Assembly (NCBI RefSeq): GCF_039542305.1
Contig: NZ_BAABHW010000005.1
Coordinates: 222,852 to 286,851, forward strand
Direction: 5' to 3'
Origin: Roseibacterium beibuensis
GTDB lineage: Bacteria; Pseudomonadota; Alphaproteobacteria; Rhodobacterales; Rhodobacteraceae
DNA length: 64,000 bases
This document shows, piece by piece, positions 16,851 to 25,648 of this stretch. Position numbers and translations under genes: made by a program. How positions within the stretch are numbered: the stretch's first letter is position 1; every line of letters starts with the position of its first letter. The notes beneath the pieces were generated by a model, which was given only the letters and a program-made list of their open reading frames with translations, had not been told where the DNA came from and ran no database searches.

Positions 16851-18707
16851 TCAACTGTCGGTTGCAGCCTTTTTGCCATTCACGTCCGGCGGCGGCTGCT
16901 CGCCTGCATCCTCGGGGCGCAGCGTCAGCAGGCGTGCACCCGCCCCGGCCTCGACCTTGTCGTCGGGGCCGACGAGGCGCAGGGCGCCGCCCGCCCCGAT
17001 CACGCCGATCAGCATGGCGTCGGGCCGCTTGGCGCGCCAATCCTCCAGGGTGAATTCCTCGGTCAGGCCGGTCAGGCGGAACTGCCAGCCCTGCCAGACG
17101 CGCAACTCCATCTCGCGATAGGTCGCCCCATCCCCCAGGGGCCGCCCGCCCAGCGTGGCCGGCAAGGCATGGCGCACCTGTTCGCTTTTCTCGCGCGTGA
17201 CCTGGAACACCTTTTCGCGCCCCATCTCGGGCGCGAGGTCGGTGGCGACCAGCGTGTTGTAGGCATCGTTGTCGGTGGCCGCGATCAGGGTGGAGTAGCC
17301 GACGAAATCAATGCGATGCTCGGCCGCCTCGGACAGGACATCACCGAAGAAGGTGGGAATGCCCGCCTCGCGCGCGCGGCGCAGGTGGCCACGGTTCGCA
17401 TCGGCGATCAACACGGGCACCTCGGCCTTTTTCAGCGCCTCGGCCAGAAGGGTCGTCCAGCGCGAGCCGCCGACGATCAGCACGCCGGGTGTGCCCGCAG
17501 CGGTCAGGCCCAGCGCCTTGGCGAAGGGACCGAGCGTGAAGCCGTGCAGCACCACCGTGGCGGCCACCAGCACGAAGGCCAGCGGGCCGATCAACGCGCC
17601 ATCCTCGACGCCAAGTTGCACCAACCGCTCGCCGAACAGGCCCGCGACAGCGACCAGAACCACCCCGCGTGGACCGGTCAGGGCCACCAGCAATTGCTCG
17701 CGGTATGGAATGCCAGACCCGATGAGCGAGGCCATCACGGTCAGGGGCCGCGCGACCAAGACCACGGCGGCGACGAATAGCGCCGCGCGCCAGTCCAAGC
17801 GTCCAAGGGCCGAGAAATCGAGCGAGGCCGCCAGCAGGATGAACACGCCCGAGACCAGCAGGATCGTCGCGTGTTCCTTGAAGCGGCGCAATTCCTCGTA
17901 ACTGGGCAGGTCGGCATTGGCGATGACGAGGCCCATGATGGTAACGGCGAGAAGGCCACTTTCATGCAAAACCGAGTCCGAGAGCGCGAAGATGGCGATC
18001 AACAACACGAACAGGACCGGCACTTTCATATGCTCGGGCACCTGCCCGTGGCGGAAGGCGCGGGCAAGGCCATAGCCCGCCGCCACGCCCGTGATGGTGG
18101 CTACGGCCACGCCCATCACCAACTCGCCCGCGGCACTGCCGACGGAGGTGGCGCTGTTGAGGACCAGCACGACCTCGAAGGCCAGAACGGCGGCAAGCGC
18201 GCCGAGCGGGTCGTTGACGATCGCCTCCCATTGCAGAAGCGCCGCCGGACGGCGCGACAGCCGCGCCTGCCTGAGCAGCGGCGCGATCACGGTCGGCCCG
18301 GTGACGATCATGATGCCGCCGAAAACCGCCGAGCTTTCCCAACTGAGCCCCGCGCCGTAGCGCAACGCCAGCGTCGACAGGAGCCATCCCAGCGGCGCGC
18401 CCACGAAGACGAGGCGTTTGACCCCCACCGCCGCGTCCGACAGCGACCTAAAATTTAGCGTGAGGCCGCCCTCGAACAGGATCACGGCGACCGCGATGGC
18501 GATCAGCGGCTGGGTCAGCGGCCCGATATCGCGCGCCGGGTCGAGCACTCCAAAAACCGGGCCGATCAGCACGCCCGCGACCAGCATCAGCACGATACCG
18601 GGCAGGCGCAGTTTCCAGGCGATCCATTGCGCACCAACGCCCACGACACCGACAAGCGCCAGGGCCGTGACAGGGGACAGGGCGCCATCCGCCGGGGTGA
18701 CCGCCAT
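16851..18707 (-). CDS. CPA1-type Na+/H+ antiporter with TrkA-N nucleotide-binding domain
   Basis: 618 residues. Residues 1 to about 390 hold 12 or so membrane segments, with the family marks LFEGGLTLNF, GPTVIAPLLR and the ion-site QWEAIVNDPLGAL (ND pair). A cytoplasmic RCK/TrkA-N-like Rossmann domain follows (GVLIVGGSRWTTLLAEAL, IAATDNDAYN) and then a C-terminal TrkA-C-like part. The architecture is that of NhaP/KefC-like cation-proton antiporters; whether Na+ or K+ is exchanged cannot be read. It sits 59 bases upstream of the exported-protein pair on the same strand. Confidence 0.88.
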   Translation of the reverse strand: MAVTPADGALSPVTALALVGVVGVGAQWIAWKLRLPGIVLMLVAGVLIGPVFGVLDPARDIGPLTQPLIAIAVAVILFEGGLTLNFRSLSDAAVGVKRLVFVGAPLGWLLSTLALRYGAGLSWESSAVFGGIMIVTGPTVIAPLLRQARLSRRPAALLQWEAIVNDPLGALAAVLAFEVVLVLNSATSVGSAAGELVMGVAVATITGVAAGYGLARAFRHGQVPEHMKVPVLFVLLIAIFALSDSVLHESGLLAVTIMGLVIANADLPSYEELRRFKEHATILLVSGVFILLAASLDFSALGRLDWRAALFVAAVVLVARPLTVMASLIGSGIPYREQLLVALTGPRGVVLVAVAGLFGERLVQLGVEDGALIGPLAFVLVAATVVLHGFTLGPFAKALGLTAAGTPGVLIVGGSRWTTLLAEALKKAEVPVLIADANRGHLRRAREAGIPTFFGDVLSEAAEHRIDFVGYSTLIAATDNDAYNTLVATDLAPEMGREKVFQVTREKSEQVRHALPATLGGRPLGDGATYREMELRVWQGWQFRLTGLTEEFTLEDWRAKRPDAMLIGVIGAGGALRLVGPDDKVEAGAGARLLTLRPEDAGEQPPPDVNGKKAATDS

Positions 18708-18905
18708 CAGACAGCCCCCTTCGTCATCACATGAACCGCTCGATCAGCCATAACCTTCACCCCTTGCCCTACGCCGAACGGGCCGAGCCTATTGCCCGCC
18801 CCGATGCAACCCAACCCCTTGAACGCCCTAGCGGTTCCATGTGCGCAAAGGTGGTGCGCGCCGCAGGTTGGGCAACTGCGTGGACGCAATGCCGGTTAGA
18901 CCGGC

Positions 18906-19253
18906 CTAGTCGCAGGACACGAAGCTGTCTTCCAGATCGCCCGTGCGCATCACGAGGTTGCCGTCCGCGTCGAAGGACAAGACCACCGTCTCGGGGCTGG
19001 GGCCGGACCCGTAATCGCAGGTCAAGGTGTATTGCACCGCGCCCTCGGGGGCGTCCTGCGCGACCGGGTCGGTCAGGGTGCAGGGCGTCTCGTAATAGGC
19101 GACGGTCTCGCCCTCGATCCGCAGCGCCACGGCATCGGCCTCGCCCGAGCAGTAGCCGTATTCATAGGTGCCGTCGAACCCATCGGCAGCCAAAGCCGTG
19201 GGCACCAGAAGGGCCGCCCCGGCCATGCGCAAAAGAAAAGATCTCGTTATCAT
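18906..19253 (-). CDS. Four-cysteine exported protein, unknown function (family member 3)
   Basis: 115 residues. Signal peptide with LLRMAGAALLVPTALA. The mature part reads GTYEYGYCSGEA, ETPCTLTDP, LTCDYGSGP and ends DSFVSCD, giving four cysteines in the same order and similar spacing as the products at 15992 and 16336. Length is identical to member 1. It lies about 200 bases beyond the antiporter on the same strand, so the three family members flank that gene. Function unknown; periplasmic with disulfides is inferred. Confidence 0.65.
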   Translation of the reverse strand: MITRSFLLRMAGAALLVPTALAADGFDGTYEYGYCSGEADAVALRIEGETVAYYETPCTLTDPVAQDAPEGAVQYTLTCDYGSGPSPETVVLSFDADGNLVMRTGDLEDSFVSCD

Positions 19254-19312
19254 GCGAACGCTCCCTGATCTCGTTGGATGACCAACGATTGCAGATGGGC
19301 GCGCGCCTGTAA

Positions 19313-20491
19313 CTAGAGGTTTTCCAGCGGTCGGATGATCTCCACCCCCTTGTCGCCGAAGATCCGCTGATGCGTCTGGAGGGCGAAGCGGTCGGTCATC
19401 CCGGCGATGTAATCCGACACGATCCGCGCCAGTTGGGTTTCATCGCCCGCGACGTCTTCGACATCTTTGCGCCATTGCTTGGGCAGTTCCTCGGGATGGG
19501 CCATGAAGAACGGAAAAAGCTCCATGACCACGCGCGTGACCTCGACCCGCATCTCGACCACGGCGGGGGCGCGATACATGCGGTGGAACAGGAAGTCCCG
19601 GATCACCTTGAGATCGGTGAAAAGCGCGTCGGAGAATTGCACGATGGGGCGGCCCGCCTCGCGGACATCGCGCACCGTCTCGGGGGCCAGATCGGCAAGG
19701 GTCGCCTGCGCCTGCCCGATCACGTCCTCCACCAGAACGCCGAAGAAGCGCCGGAGCGCCTCGTGCCGGCGACGGTAGTAGTTGAGGCCGGGATAGCGCG
19801 CATCGACCTCGGCGAAACAGGCGCCCAGGATCGGCAAGTCGGCCAGTTCGTCGGTCGAGAACAGCTCGGCCCGCAGCCCGTCATGCAGGTCGTGGTGGTT
19901 GTAGGCCACGTCATCGGCGATCGCGGCAACCTGCGCCTCGGCGCTGGCATGGGTGTTCAGCTCCAGATCATGGCGCGCGGTGTAATCGGCAAGCGCCCAT
20001 GGCACGGGCGCGGGCACGGGGCCATTGTGTTTGGCAATGCCTTCAAGGGTTTCCCAGGTCAGGTTCAAACCGTCGAATTCGGCATAATGGCGTTCGAGAT
20101 GGGTGACGATGCGAATGGCCTGCGCGTTGTGATCGAACCCGCCATAGGGCTCCATCACGGCCTGAAGCGCATCCTCGCCGGTATGACCGAAGGGCGGATG
20201 GCCAAGGTCATGGGCCAGCGCCACGGCTTCGGTCAGTTCCTCGTCGAGGTTGAGGGCGCGGGCCATGGTGCGCGCCACCTGCGCCACCTCGATGGAATGG
20301 GTCAGGCGGGTGCGGAAATAATCGCCCTCGTGTTCGACGAAGACCTGCGTCTTGTGCTTGAGCCGCCGAAACGCCGAGGAATGGATGATCCTGTCGCGGT
20401 CCCGCTGGAACGGTGTGCGAAACGTGCTCAGATCCTCGGGCATGAGGCGCCCGCGGCTTTGAGCCGGATCGCTGGCATAGGGTGCACGCAT
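19313..20491 (-). CDS. dgt: Deoxyguanosinetriphosphate triphosphohydrolase-like protein (HD domain)
   Basis: About 392 residues. It is a dNTP triphosphohydrolase-like HD protein. The metal-binding HD motif is in LTHSIEVAQ...ALAHDLGHPPFGHTGE; RDRDRIIHSSAFRRLKHKTQ is the family opening. IADDVAYNHHDLHDGL supplies the later histidine/aspartate residues. I choose the ATG at 20491, which has AAGGGG ten bases upstream, over the longer frame from 20566, which extends towards the divergent erpA gene. Substrate preference (dGTP or several dNTPs) is not readable. Confidence 0.92.
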   Translation of the reverse strand: MRAPYASDPAQSRGRLMPEDLSTFRTPFQRDRDRIIHSSAFRRLKHKTQVFVEHEGDYFRTRLTHSIEVAQVARTMARALNLDEELTEAVALAHDLGHPPFGHTGEDALQAVMEPYGGFDHNAQAIRIVTHLERHYAEFDGLNLTWETLEGIAKHNGPVPAPVPWALADYTARHDLELNTHASAEAQVAAIADDVAYNHHDLHDGLRAELFSTDELADLPILGACFAEVDARYPGLNYYRRRHEALRRFFGVLVEDVIGQAQATLADLAPETVRDVREAGRPIVQFSDALFTDLKVIRDFLFHRMYRAPAVVEMRVEVTRVVMELFPFFMAHPEELPKQWRKDVEDVAGDETQLARIVSDYIAGMTDRFALQTHQRIFGDKGVEIIRPLENL

Positions 20492-20616
20492 CCCCTTTGG
20501 TCCCCTTGTTCCTGTCGCATCCCCTGCCCGGGCTGCGCCGCCTTGTTTGCGCTTGGGCGTCCTCATATATTCGAATGCAGAGAAATGCGACAGCCGAACG
20601 CCCGAGGAGAACGCGC

Positions 20617-20955
20617 ATGACGCTGACCCTGACAGTGCCCCCGAAAGTGACCGACCGCGCCTTTGCCCGGTTGGCCGAGATCAACGATGCCTCGGGCGAG
20701 GCGAAGGCCCTGCGCGTCGCGGTCGAGGGCGGCGGCTGTTCCGGTTTCCAGTACGACATCAAGCTGGACGATCCGGCCGAGGATGATTTGGTGCTGGAAC
20801 GCGATGGGCAGAAGGTCGTGGTCGACAGCGTCTCCCTGCCCTTCCTGGCCGATGCGGTGATCGACTTCACCGAGGAATTGATCGGTGCGCGGTTCACCAT
20901 CGACAACCCGAACGCGACCTCGTCCTGCGGCTGCGGCACGTCCTTCTCGATGTAA
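20617..20955 (+). CDS. erpA: A-type iron-sulfur carrier (ErpA/IscA family)
   Basis: 112 residues. It passes Fe-S clusters to apo-enzymes. The three cluster cysteines are Cys41 in GGGCSGFQY and Cys104 and Cys106 in SSCGCGTSF. GAGGAG lies just before the ATG at 20617; the longer frame from 20482 is unlikely. It is divergent from dgt with about 125 bases between. ErpA and IscA cannot be separated with certainty by eye, so the symbol is a best guess. Confidence 0.9.
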   Translation: MTLTLTVPPKVTDRAFARLAEINDASGEAKALRVAVEGGGCSGFQYDIKLDDPAEDDLVLERDGQKVVVDSVSLPFLADAVIDFTEELIGARFTIDNPNATSSCGCGTSFSM

Positions 20956-21032
20956 GCGATCTTGACCCCGGTCAAGGCGCCGGCCCCTTGGCCGCGCGAC
21001 GCTGACCCGTGTCGGACCCAAGGAGAGCGCCC

Positions 21033-21434
21033 ATGACCACGCCGCTGTTTCATTCCACCCGCGAAAGCGACACCCTTCTCGTGATCGAGGCCCATGGCGC
21101 GATGGATGCCCGCGCGATGGAAGTCGCGCTGACCCTGCTGGTCGATGAGATGAAGGGGATGCATCACGGCGCCTGCCTTGTGCGGGCGGAAGGCGTCGAA
21201 TGGCCGAGCCTTGGCGCGATCGGCGTCGAGATCCGGCACTGGGTCCAGATGATGGCGATGGTCGAGAAACTCGACAAGGTCGCGGTGCTGACCGACGAGG
21301 GCTGGGTGCGCGCCATCGCCTCGATCGAGTCGGCGTTGATCCCCAACCTCGTGATCCGGGCCTTTGCCCCGGACCAGGAAGACGCCGCGCGCGCCTGGCT
21401 GGCCGAACCGCTCAGCCAGGACGCGACGGCGTAA
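21033..21434 (+). CDS. STAS/SpoIIAA-like protein
   Basis: 133 residues. It matches the SpoIIAA-like (STAS-fold) family by the pattern of a central Ala-rich helix DARAMEVALTLLVDEMKGM, followed by GVEWPSLGAIGVEIRHW and VAVLTDEGWVRAIASIE. The ATG at 21033 follows AAGGAG; a GTG 24 bases earlier is less likely. Family members bind lipids or act in regulation, but no clear partner is near. It converges with the gene ending at 21438. Confidence 0.7.
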   Translation: MTTPLFHSTRESDTLLVIEAHGAMDARAMEVALTLLVDEMKGMHHGACLVRAEGVEWPSLGAIGVEIRHWVQMMAMVEKLDKVAVLTDEGWVRAIASIESALIPNLVIRAFAPDQEDAARAWLAEPLSQDATA

Positions 21435-21437
21435 GGC

Positions 21438-21794
21438 TCAGGCCTCTTCGTTTTCCTTGGCGGCCCCGGCGCGGGGCTGGCCGACGCGCGGTTCCGGCAC
21501 GCGGGCCGCGGGCACGCGCGGCTGCGGCACGTTCGGCTTCAACTCGGTCCTGGCGTCGGGCTTGACCTCGGGCGCGGTTGCCGCGTCGGGCTTGGGCAGG
21601 GCCAGCGCCTCGTCCTGGAACTGGTCCGGCACCTCGGGCACGATCTGCCCGGTTTCGAGGTCGATCATCACGCGCGGCTTGGTCGGCATCGCGTCGATCA
21701 TCTCGTTCAGTTCGCGCACCAGCCGCTTGAACCTGTCGCGCTGGCTTTCGGATTTCGGGGCGGGCTTGGCGCCGCCACGGAAGAAGTTGAACAT
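21438..21794 (-). CDS. Conserved protein of unknown function
   Basis: 118 residues. The N-terminal part (MFNFFRGGAKPAPKSESQR, then DRFKRLVRELNEMIDAMPTK) is a probable helix, followed by PRVMIDLETGQIVPEVPDQF and a Pro/Ala-rich low-complexity tail (residues about 70-118). There is no signal peptide or membrane segment. It ends four bases from the convergent STAS gene. I do not recognise a characterised family. Confidence 0.6.
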   Translation of the reverse strand: MFNFFRGGAKPAPKSESQRDRFKRLVRELNEMIDAMPTKPRVMIDLETGQIVPEVPDQFQDEALALPKPDAATAPEVKPDARTELKPNVPQPRVPAARVPEPRVGQPRAGAAKENEEA

Positions 21795-21961
21795 CGGGAT
21801 TCCCAGTTTTTTGACAAGACGAGAGTCATTCTAGCTTATGCTGCGGCGCGGAAAACCGTCCGCATCGTCTCATGGGGGTGGATCGGCCAAGCCTTGCCGA
21901 TGACGGGCTTGGCAAGGGCGCGCCGGGCGGGCAGAAAGGGCCAAACGACCGGGGGGCCTCC

Positions 21962-22744
21962 ATGCGCATCGCGACATTCAACATCAACGGCATCAAGGCA
22001 CGGGCCGAGGCGCTCTGCGCCTGGCTGGACGAGGCCGCGCCCGACGTCGCGCTGTTGCAGGAGATCAAGTCGGTCGACGAGAATTTCCCGCGCGAACTGT
22101 TCGAGGATCGCGGCTACAATGTCGAAACGCATGGCCAGAAAAGTTTCAACGGCGTGGCGATCCTGTCGAAACTGCCGCTTGAGGATGTGTCGCGCGGGCT
22201 GCCCGGCGATGACGAGGACGAACAGGCCCGCTGGATCGAGGCGACGGTAACCGGTGACAACCACTCGGTGCGGATCTGCGGCCTTTACCTGCCCAACGGC
22301 AACCCGGTGCCGGGGCCGAAATACGACTACAAGCTGGCCTGGATGGAGCGGATGCGCCGCCACGCCGCCGGACTGCTGGAAACCGAGATGCCGGTGGTGA
22401 TGGCGGGCGATTACAACATCATCCCGCAGGACGAAGACGCCGCCAAGCCCGAGGCCTGGACCGAGGATGCGCTGGCCTTGCCGCAAAGCCGCGACGCGTT
22501 CCGCCGGATCCTGAACCTCGGCTACACCGAGGCGATCCGCGCGCGCACCGCCGCGCCGGGGCTTTTCTCCTTCTGGGATTACCAGGCAGGCGCGTGGCAG
22601 CGGAACAACGGCATCCGCATCGACCACCTGCTGCTCAGCCCGCAGGCGGCCGACCTGATGACGGAAGCCGGCATCGACAAGGACGTGCGCGGGCGCGACA
22701 AGCCCTCGGATCACGTGCCGGTCTGGATCGACCTCGCCGCCTAG
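21962..22744 (+). CDS. xth: Exodeoxyribonuclease III (AP endonuclease)
   Basis: 260 residues, usual length. It cleaves abasic sites and degrades 3' ends in base excision repair. Visible are the N-terminal MRIATFNINGIKAR, the metal-binding Glu in LLQEIKSVD, the AGDYNI motif, NGIRIDHLLLS and the catalytic histidine in KPSDHVPVW. The start at 21962 is chosen because the conserved enzyme begins there. Its stop codon overlaps the convergent AbrB-type gene in the four bases CTAG. Confidence 0.95.
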   Translation: MRIATFNINGIKARAEALCAWLDEAAPDVALLQEIKSVDENFPRELFEDRGYNVETHGQKSFNGVAILSKLPLEDVSRGLPGDDEDEQARWIEATVTGDNHSVRICGLYLPNGNPVPGPKYDYKLAWMERMRRHAAGLLETEMPVVMAGDYNIIPQDEDAAKPEAWTEDALALPQSRDAFRRILNLGYTEAIRARTAAPGLFSFWDYQAGAWQRNNGIRIDHLLLSPQAADLMTEAGIDKDVRGRDKPSDHVPVWIDLAA

Positions 22745-23787
22745 TCCGGCTTGCCGATCTTCGCGATGGCGAGGGGGGCCAGCACCGACAGGAACAGCCG
22801 CCGGTAGATATGGTGCGCGGCGGTAAAGGCCGGGTCCGCGCCCAGCATGATGCTGAGGGCGGCCATCGTCTCCAACCCGCCGGGGGCGAAGGCGATCAGC
22901 AGGTCGGTCAACGGCAAATCCGTCACCGCCCGCACGAACAGCGCCGCGCCCAGGGTCACGGCAACGGCCAGGCCCGTCAGCACGCCCGAGGCCGCCGCCG
23001 CGCGCGCGATCAGGGCGAAGGTCACGCCGTTGAACCGCGTGCCGATCAGGCTGCCCATGATGGTGAAGGTCGGGATCGCGACCCAGGCGGGCGGCGCGCC
23101 CGTGACCCAGCCCGCCCCGTGGGCGAGGCCCGAGACCGCCATGCCCGCCATCACCAGCGCGGCGGGCACCTTCAGCCGGAGGAAGACGAGCCCCAGCGCA
23201 ACGCCCAACACGGCCAGCAGCAGCATGGTGGCGAGGTCCAGCGTCTCGGTGATCGGGGCGGTCATCGACAGGTCCGCATCGCTGGCCAGCGCCACCACGA
23301 CCGGCACGACCAGCGTCAGCAGCAGCACCCGCAGCGACTGGATCACCGTCACCACCCGCACATCCGAGCGGATCGAGGCCGAAAGCGCGATCACGAAACT
23401 CAGGTGCCCGGGCATCGCGGTCAGCCGCGCCGTGGCCGCGTCGAAGCCGAACATCCGCTGCACCAGCGCGCCCCCGCCGAAGACGATCAGCACAAGGCCA
23501 AGGGTCAAGGTGACCAGCGGCACCGGCCATTGCGGCAGGGAGGCGACCACTTCGGGCGTGATCCCCGCACCAAGGCTCAGGCCGATCATCACGAAACAGG
23601 TATTGCGCAGCCAGTCGGGGATATGCGTCTCGACGCCCCAGAGAGACACCGCCGTCACCACGGCGGCCGGCCCCGTCAGGAAGGGCGCGGGCACGCCCGA
23701 GGCCCAGCCCAGCACCGCGCCCACCGCCCCGGCGAAAAGCGCGGCGGCCACGGGCCTGACCTGTGACAGAAAAGAACGCGGGTGCAT
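22741..23787 (-). CDS. AbrB-family membrane protein (putative transporter/regulator of ammonia monooxygenase family)
   Basis: 348 residues with about ten membrane segments arranged as two repeats. Each half starts with a GAVLGWASGVPAPFLTGPA or RLKVPAALVMAGMAVSGL type segment. The late motif LIAFAPGGLETMAAL is the signature of the AbrB (ammonia monooxygenase-like) membrane family. Substrate unknown. Single gene, convergent with xth and divergent from ugpB across a 459-base gap. Confidence 0.8.
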   Translation of the reverse strand: MHPRSFLSQVRPVAAALFAGAVGAVLGWASGVPAPFLTGPAAVVTAVSLWGVETHIPDWLRNTCFVMIGLSLGAGITPEVVASLPQWPVPLVTLTLGLVLIVFGGGALVQRMFGFDAATARLTAMPGHLSFVIALSASIRSDVRVVTVIQSLRVLLLTLVVPVVVALASDADLSMTAPITETLDLATMLLLAVLGVALGLVFLRLKVPAALVMAGMAVSGLAHGAGWVTGAPPAWVAIPTFTIMGSLIGTRFNGVTFALIARAAAASGVLTGLAVAVTLGAALFVRAVTDLPLTDLLIAFAPGGLETMAALSIMLGADPAFTAAHHIYRRLFLSVLAPLAIAKIGKPD

Positions 23788-24246
23788 GGCGCCGGTTTAT
23801 CCCCTCTGCCCCCCGCCTTACAGGGGCATCCCCCGTCCCGGTATCTCTGGTTTCGCGACGCCATCGTCGCATGCCGGCACGGCTGGAGCGCGGCAGGCGG
23901 ACGCGCGCGGGACCGGGGGCGCACCGTGGGAGGCGATGTTGACCGGATAGCCCATGGGCTGCCGAAGCGCCCGCACGCTCAATTCGCCCCATCGGTAATG
24001 CTCTGATTTCACGTATGGAAACGGTCACTCAACCCAGAGGCGCGCGCCGCGCCCCGCGCCCTCCCCGAGGTGGAAAACGACCTGACGTAAGGCAAACTCT
24101 TGCCAGATACGGGCGGCTTCGTAACATTAGCGTCACATAACAACGATAACCGCCACGTCGGGCGGCCTTTGCGCTGCCCGTCCACCTGATTGAACCCAAC
24201 AGGAGGGCCGTGTGCCTCTGACGCGCACGGTCTTTAGGAGAGACAT
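23788..24246. other. Intergenic control region between the AbrB-type gene and ugpB
   Basis: 459 bases without a convincing gene. It must carry divergent promoters for both neighbours. The part nearest ugpB (from about 24090) is less GC-rich and holds the Pho-box-like site at 24119-24136 and a ribosome site AGGAG just before 24247. I see no RNA gene or long repeat in it. Confidence 0.6.
24119..24136 (+). promoter_or_regulatory. Possible PhoB binding site upstream of ugpB
   Basis: TCGTAAC-ATTA-GCGTCAC forms two seven-base direct repeats separated by four bases, similar to the alphaproteobacterial Pho box (CTGTNAC/T-N4-CTGTNAC/T) with two mismatches in the first half and one or two in the second. 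It lies about 110 bases before the ugpB start, and ugp operons are commonly PhoB controlled. Confidence 0.4.
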
Positions 24247-25569
24247 ATGACCTTCCGTATCCTTGCCGCGGCGTCCGCGGCCAGCGCCGTCGCCATTTCG
24301 GCCGCCCTGCCCGCTTTCGCTCAGGACCGTGCCGAAGTCGAATTTTGGCACGCCATGGGCGGCCAGCTGGGCGAGCGCGTCGACCAGTTCGCCTCCGACT
24401 TCAACGCCACGCAGGACAGCTGCACCGTCACCGCCGTCTACCAGGGCAACTATACCGAAACGATGACCTCGGCCATCGCGGCGTTCCGCGCCGGTGAACA
24501 GCCCCATATCGTGCAGGTCTTCGAGGTGGGCACCGCCACCATGATGTCGGCGGCCGATAACGGCGCCATCTACCCCGTTCACCAGCTGATGGAAGACGCG
24601 GGCATCGAGTTCGACGAAGCCGCCTATCTGCCCGGCGTGATCTCCTACTACTCGGACACCGATGGCAACCTGCTGTCGCTGCCCTTCAACTCGTCCACGC
24701 CGGTGATGTGGTACAACGCCACCCTGCTGGAAGAGAACGGCCTCGACGTTCCGACCACCTGGGACGAGGTCTGGGCCGCGGCCCGCGTCCTGCGCGACGC
24801 CGGTGTGCCCTCGCCCGTCGGCTTCGGCTGGCAATCCTGGACCCAGATCGAGAACTACTCGGCCTGGCACGACCTGCCCATGGGCACGCAGGAAAACGGC
24901 TTTGCCGGTACGGATACCGAGTTCACCTTCAACAACGAAGCGGTCGTGAACCACATCCAGGCCATCGCGGATGCCGGTGAGGAAGGCCTCTTCACCTATG
25001 GCGGCCGTCGCGGCGACTCGCGCGGGATGTTCGTGAACGGCGAAACCGCGATGTGGATCAACTCCTCGGCCTATTACGGTGGCTTCGTGAACGACATCAC
25101 CGAGTTCGAGTTCAGCCAGGCGATGATGCCGCTCGACACCGCGGTTGCCGACGCGCCGCAGAACTCGATCATCGGCGGTGCAACCCTGTGGGTTCTGCAA
25201 GGCGGCGAAGAGGCCGAGTACGCCTGCACCGCGCAGTTCCTGTCGTTCCTGTCGACGGCCGAGCAGCAGGCCGACTGGGCCGGGTCGACCGGCTACGTGC
25301 CGATCACCACGGCCGCCTATGAACTGATGGGTGAACAGGGCTTCTTCGACGAGAACCCGGGCACCGACGTCGCCATCCAGCAGCTGACGCTGAACCAGCC
25401 CACGCCGAACAGCCGTGGCGTGCGTTTCGGCAACTTCGTGCAGATCCGCGACGTGATCAACGAAGAGCTGGAAGCCGTCTGGTCCGGTGACAAGACCGCA
25501 CAGGAAGCAATGGATGCCGCCGTCGAGCGTGGCAACGAGCTTCTGCGCCGCTTCGAGGCCGCGAACTGA
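24247..25569 (+). CDS. ugpB: sn-glycerol-3-phosphate ABC transporter, substrate-binding protein
   Basis: 440 residues. Signal peptide MTFRILAAASAASAVAISAA with cleavage after AFA. The periplasmic binding protein begins EVEFWHAMGGQLGERV, the hallmark of UgpB, and contains VFEVGTATMMSA, LPFNSSTPVMWYN and SFLSTAEQQADWAGSTGY, all typical. It delivers glycerol-3-phosphate (and possibly glycerophosphodiesters) to UgpAE. AGGAG precedes the ATG. It is first in ugpBAEC and is separated from ugpA by a hairpin that probably keeps binding protein in excess over the permease. Confidence 0.95.
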   Translation: MTFRILAAASAASAVAISAALPAFAQDRAEVEFWHAMGGQLGERVDQFASDFNATQDSCTVTAVYQGNYTETMTSAIAAFRAGEQPHIVQVFEVGTATMMSAADNGAIYPVHQLMEDAGIEFDEAAYLPGVISYYSDTDGNLLSLPFNSSTPVMWYNATLLEENGLDVPTTWDEVWAAARVLRDAGVPSPVGFGWQSWTQIENYSAWHDLPMGTQENGFAGTDTEFTFNNEAVVNHIQAIADAGEEGLFTYGGRRGDSRGMFVNGETAMWINSSAYYGGFVNDITEFEFSQAMMPLDTAVADAPQNSIIGGATLWVLQGGEEAEYACTAQFLSFLSTAEQQADWAGSTGYVPITTAAYELMGEQGFFDENPGTDVAIQQLTLNQPTPNSRGVRFGNFVQIRDVINEELEAVWSGDKTAQEAMDAAVERGNELLRRFEAAN

Positions 25570-25584
25570 TCGCATCACATGACC

Positions 25585-25616
25585 GGGCCGGGCGAGAAAT
25601 GTCGCCCGGCCCTTTT
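25585..25616 (+). terminator. Intra-operon terminator/attenuator after ugpB
   Basis: GGGCCGGGCGA (25585-25595) pairs with TCGCCCGGCCC (25602-25612) around a six-base loop, followed by TTTT. It sits between ugpB and ugpA and is likely leaky, giving more ugpB than downstream transcript. Confidence 0.75.
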
Positions 25617-25648
25617 CCAGTTCGACGAACCCGGGCACGATCCGACAT

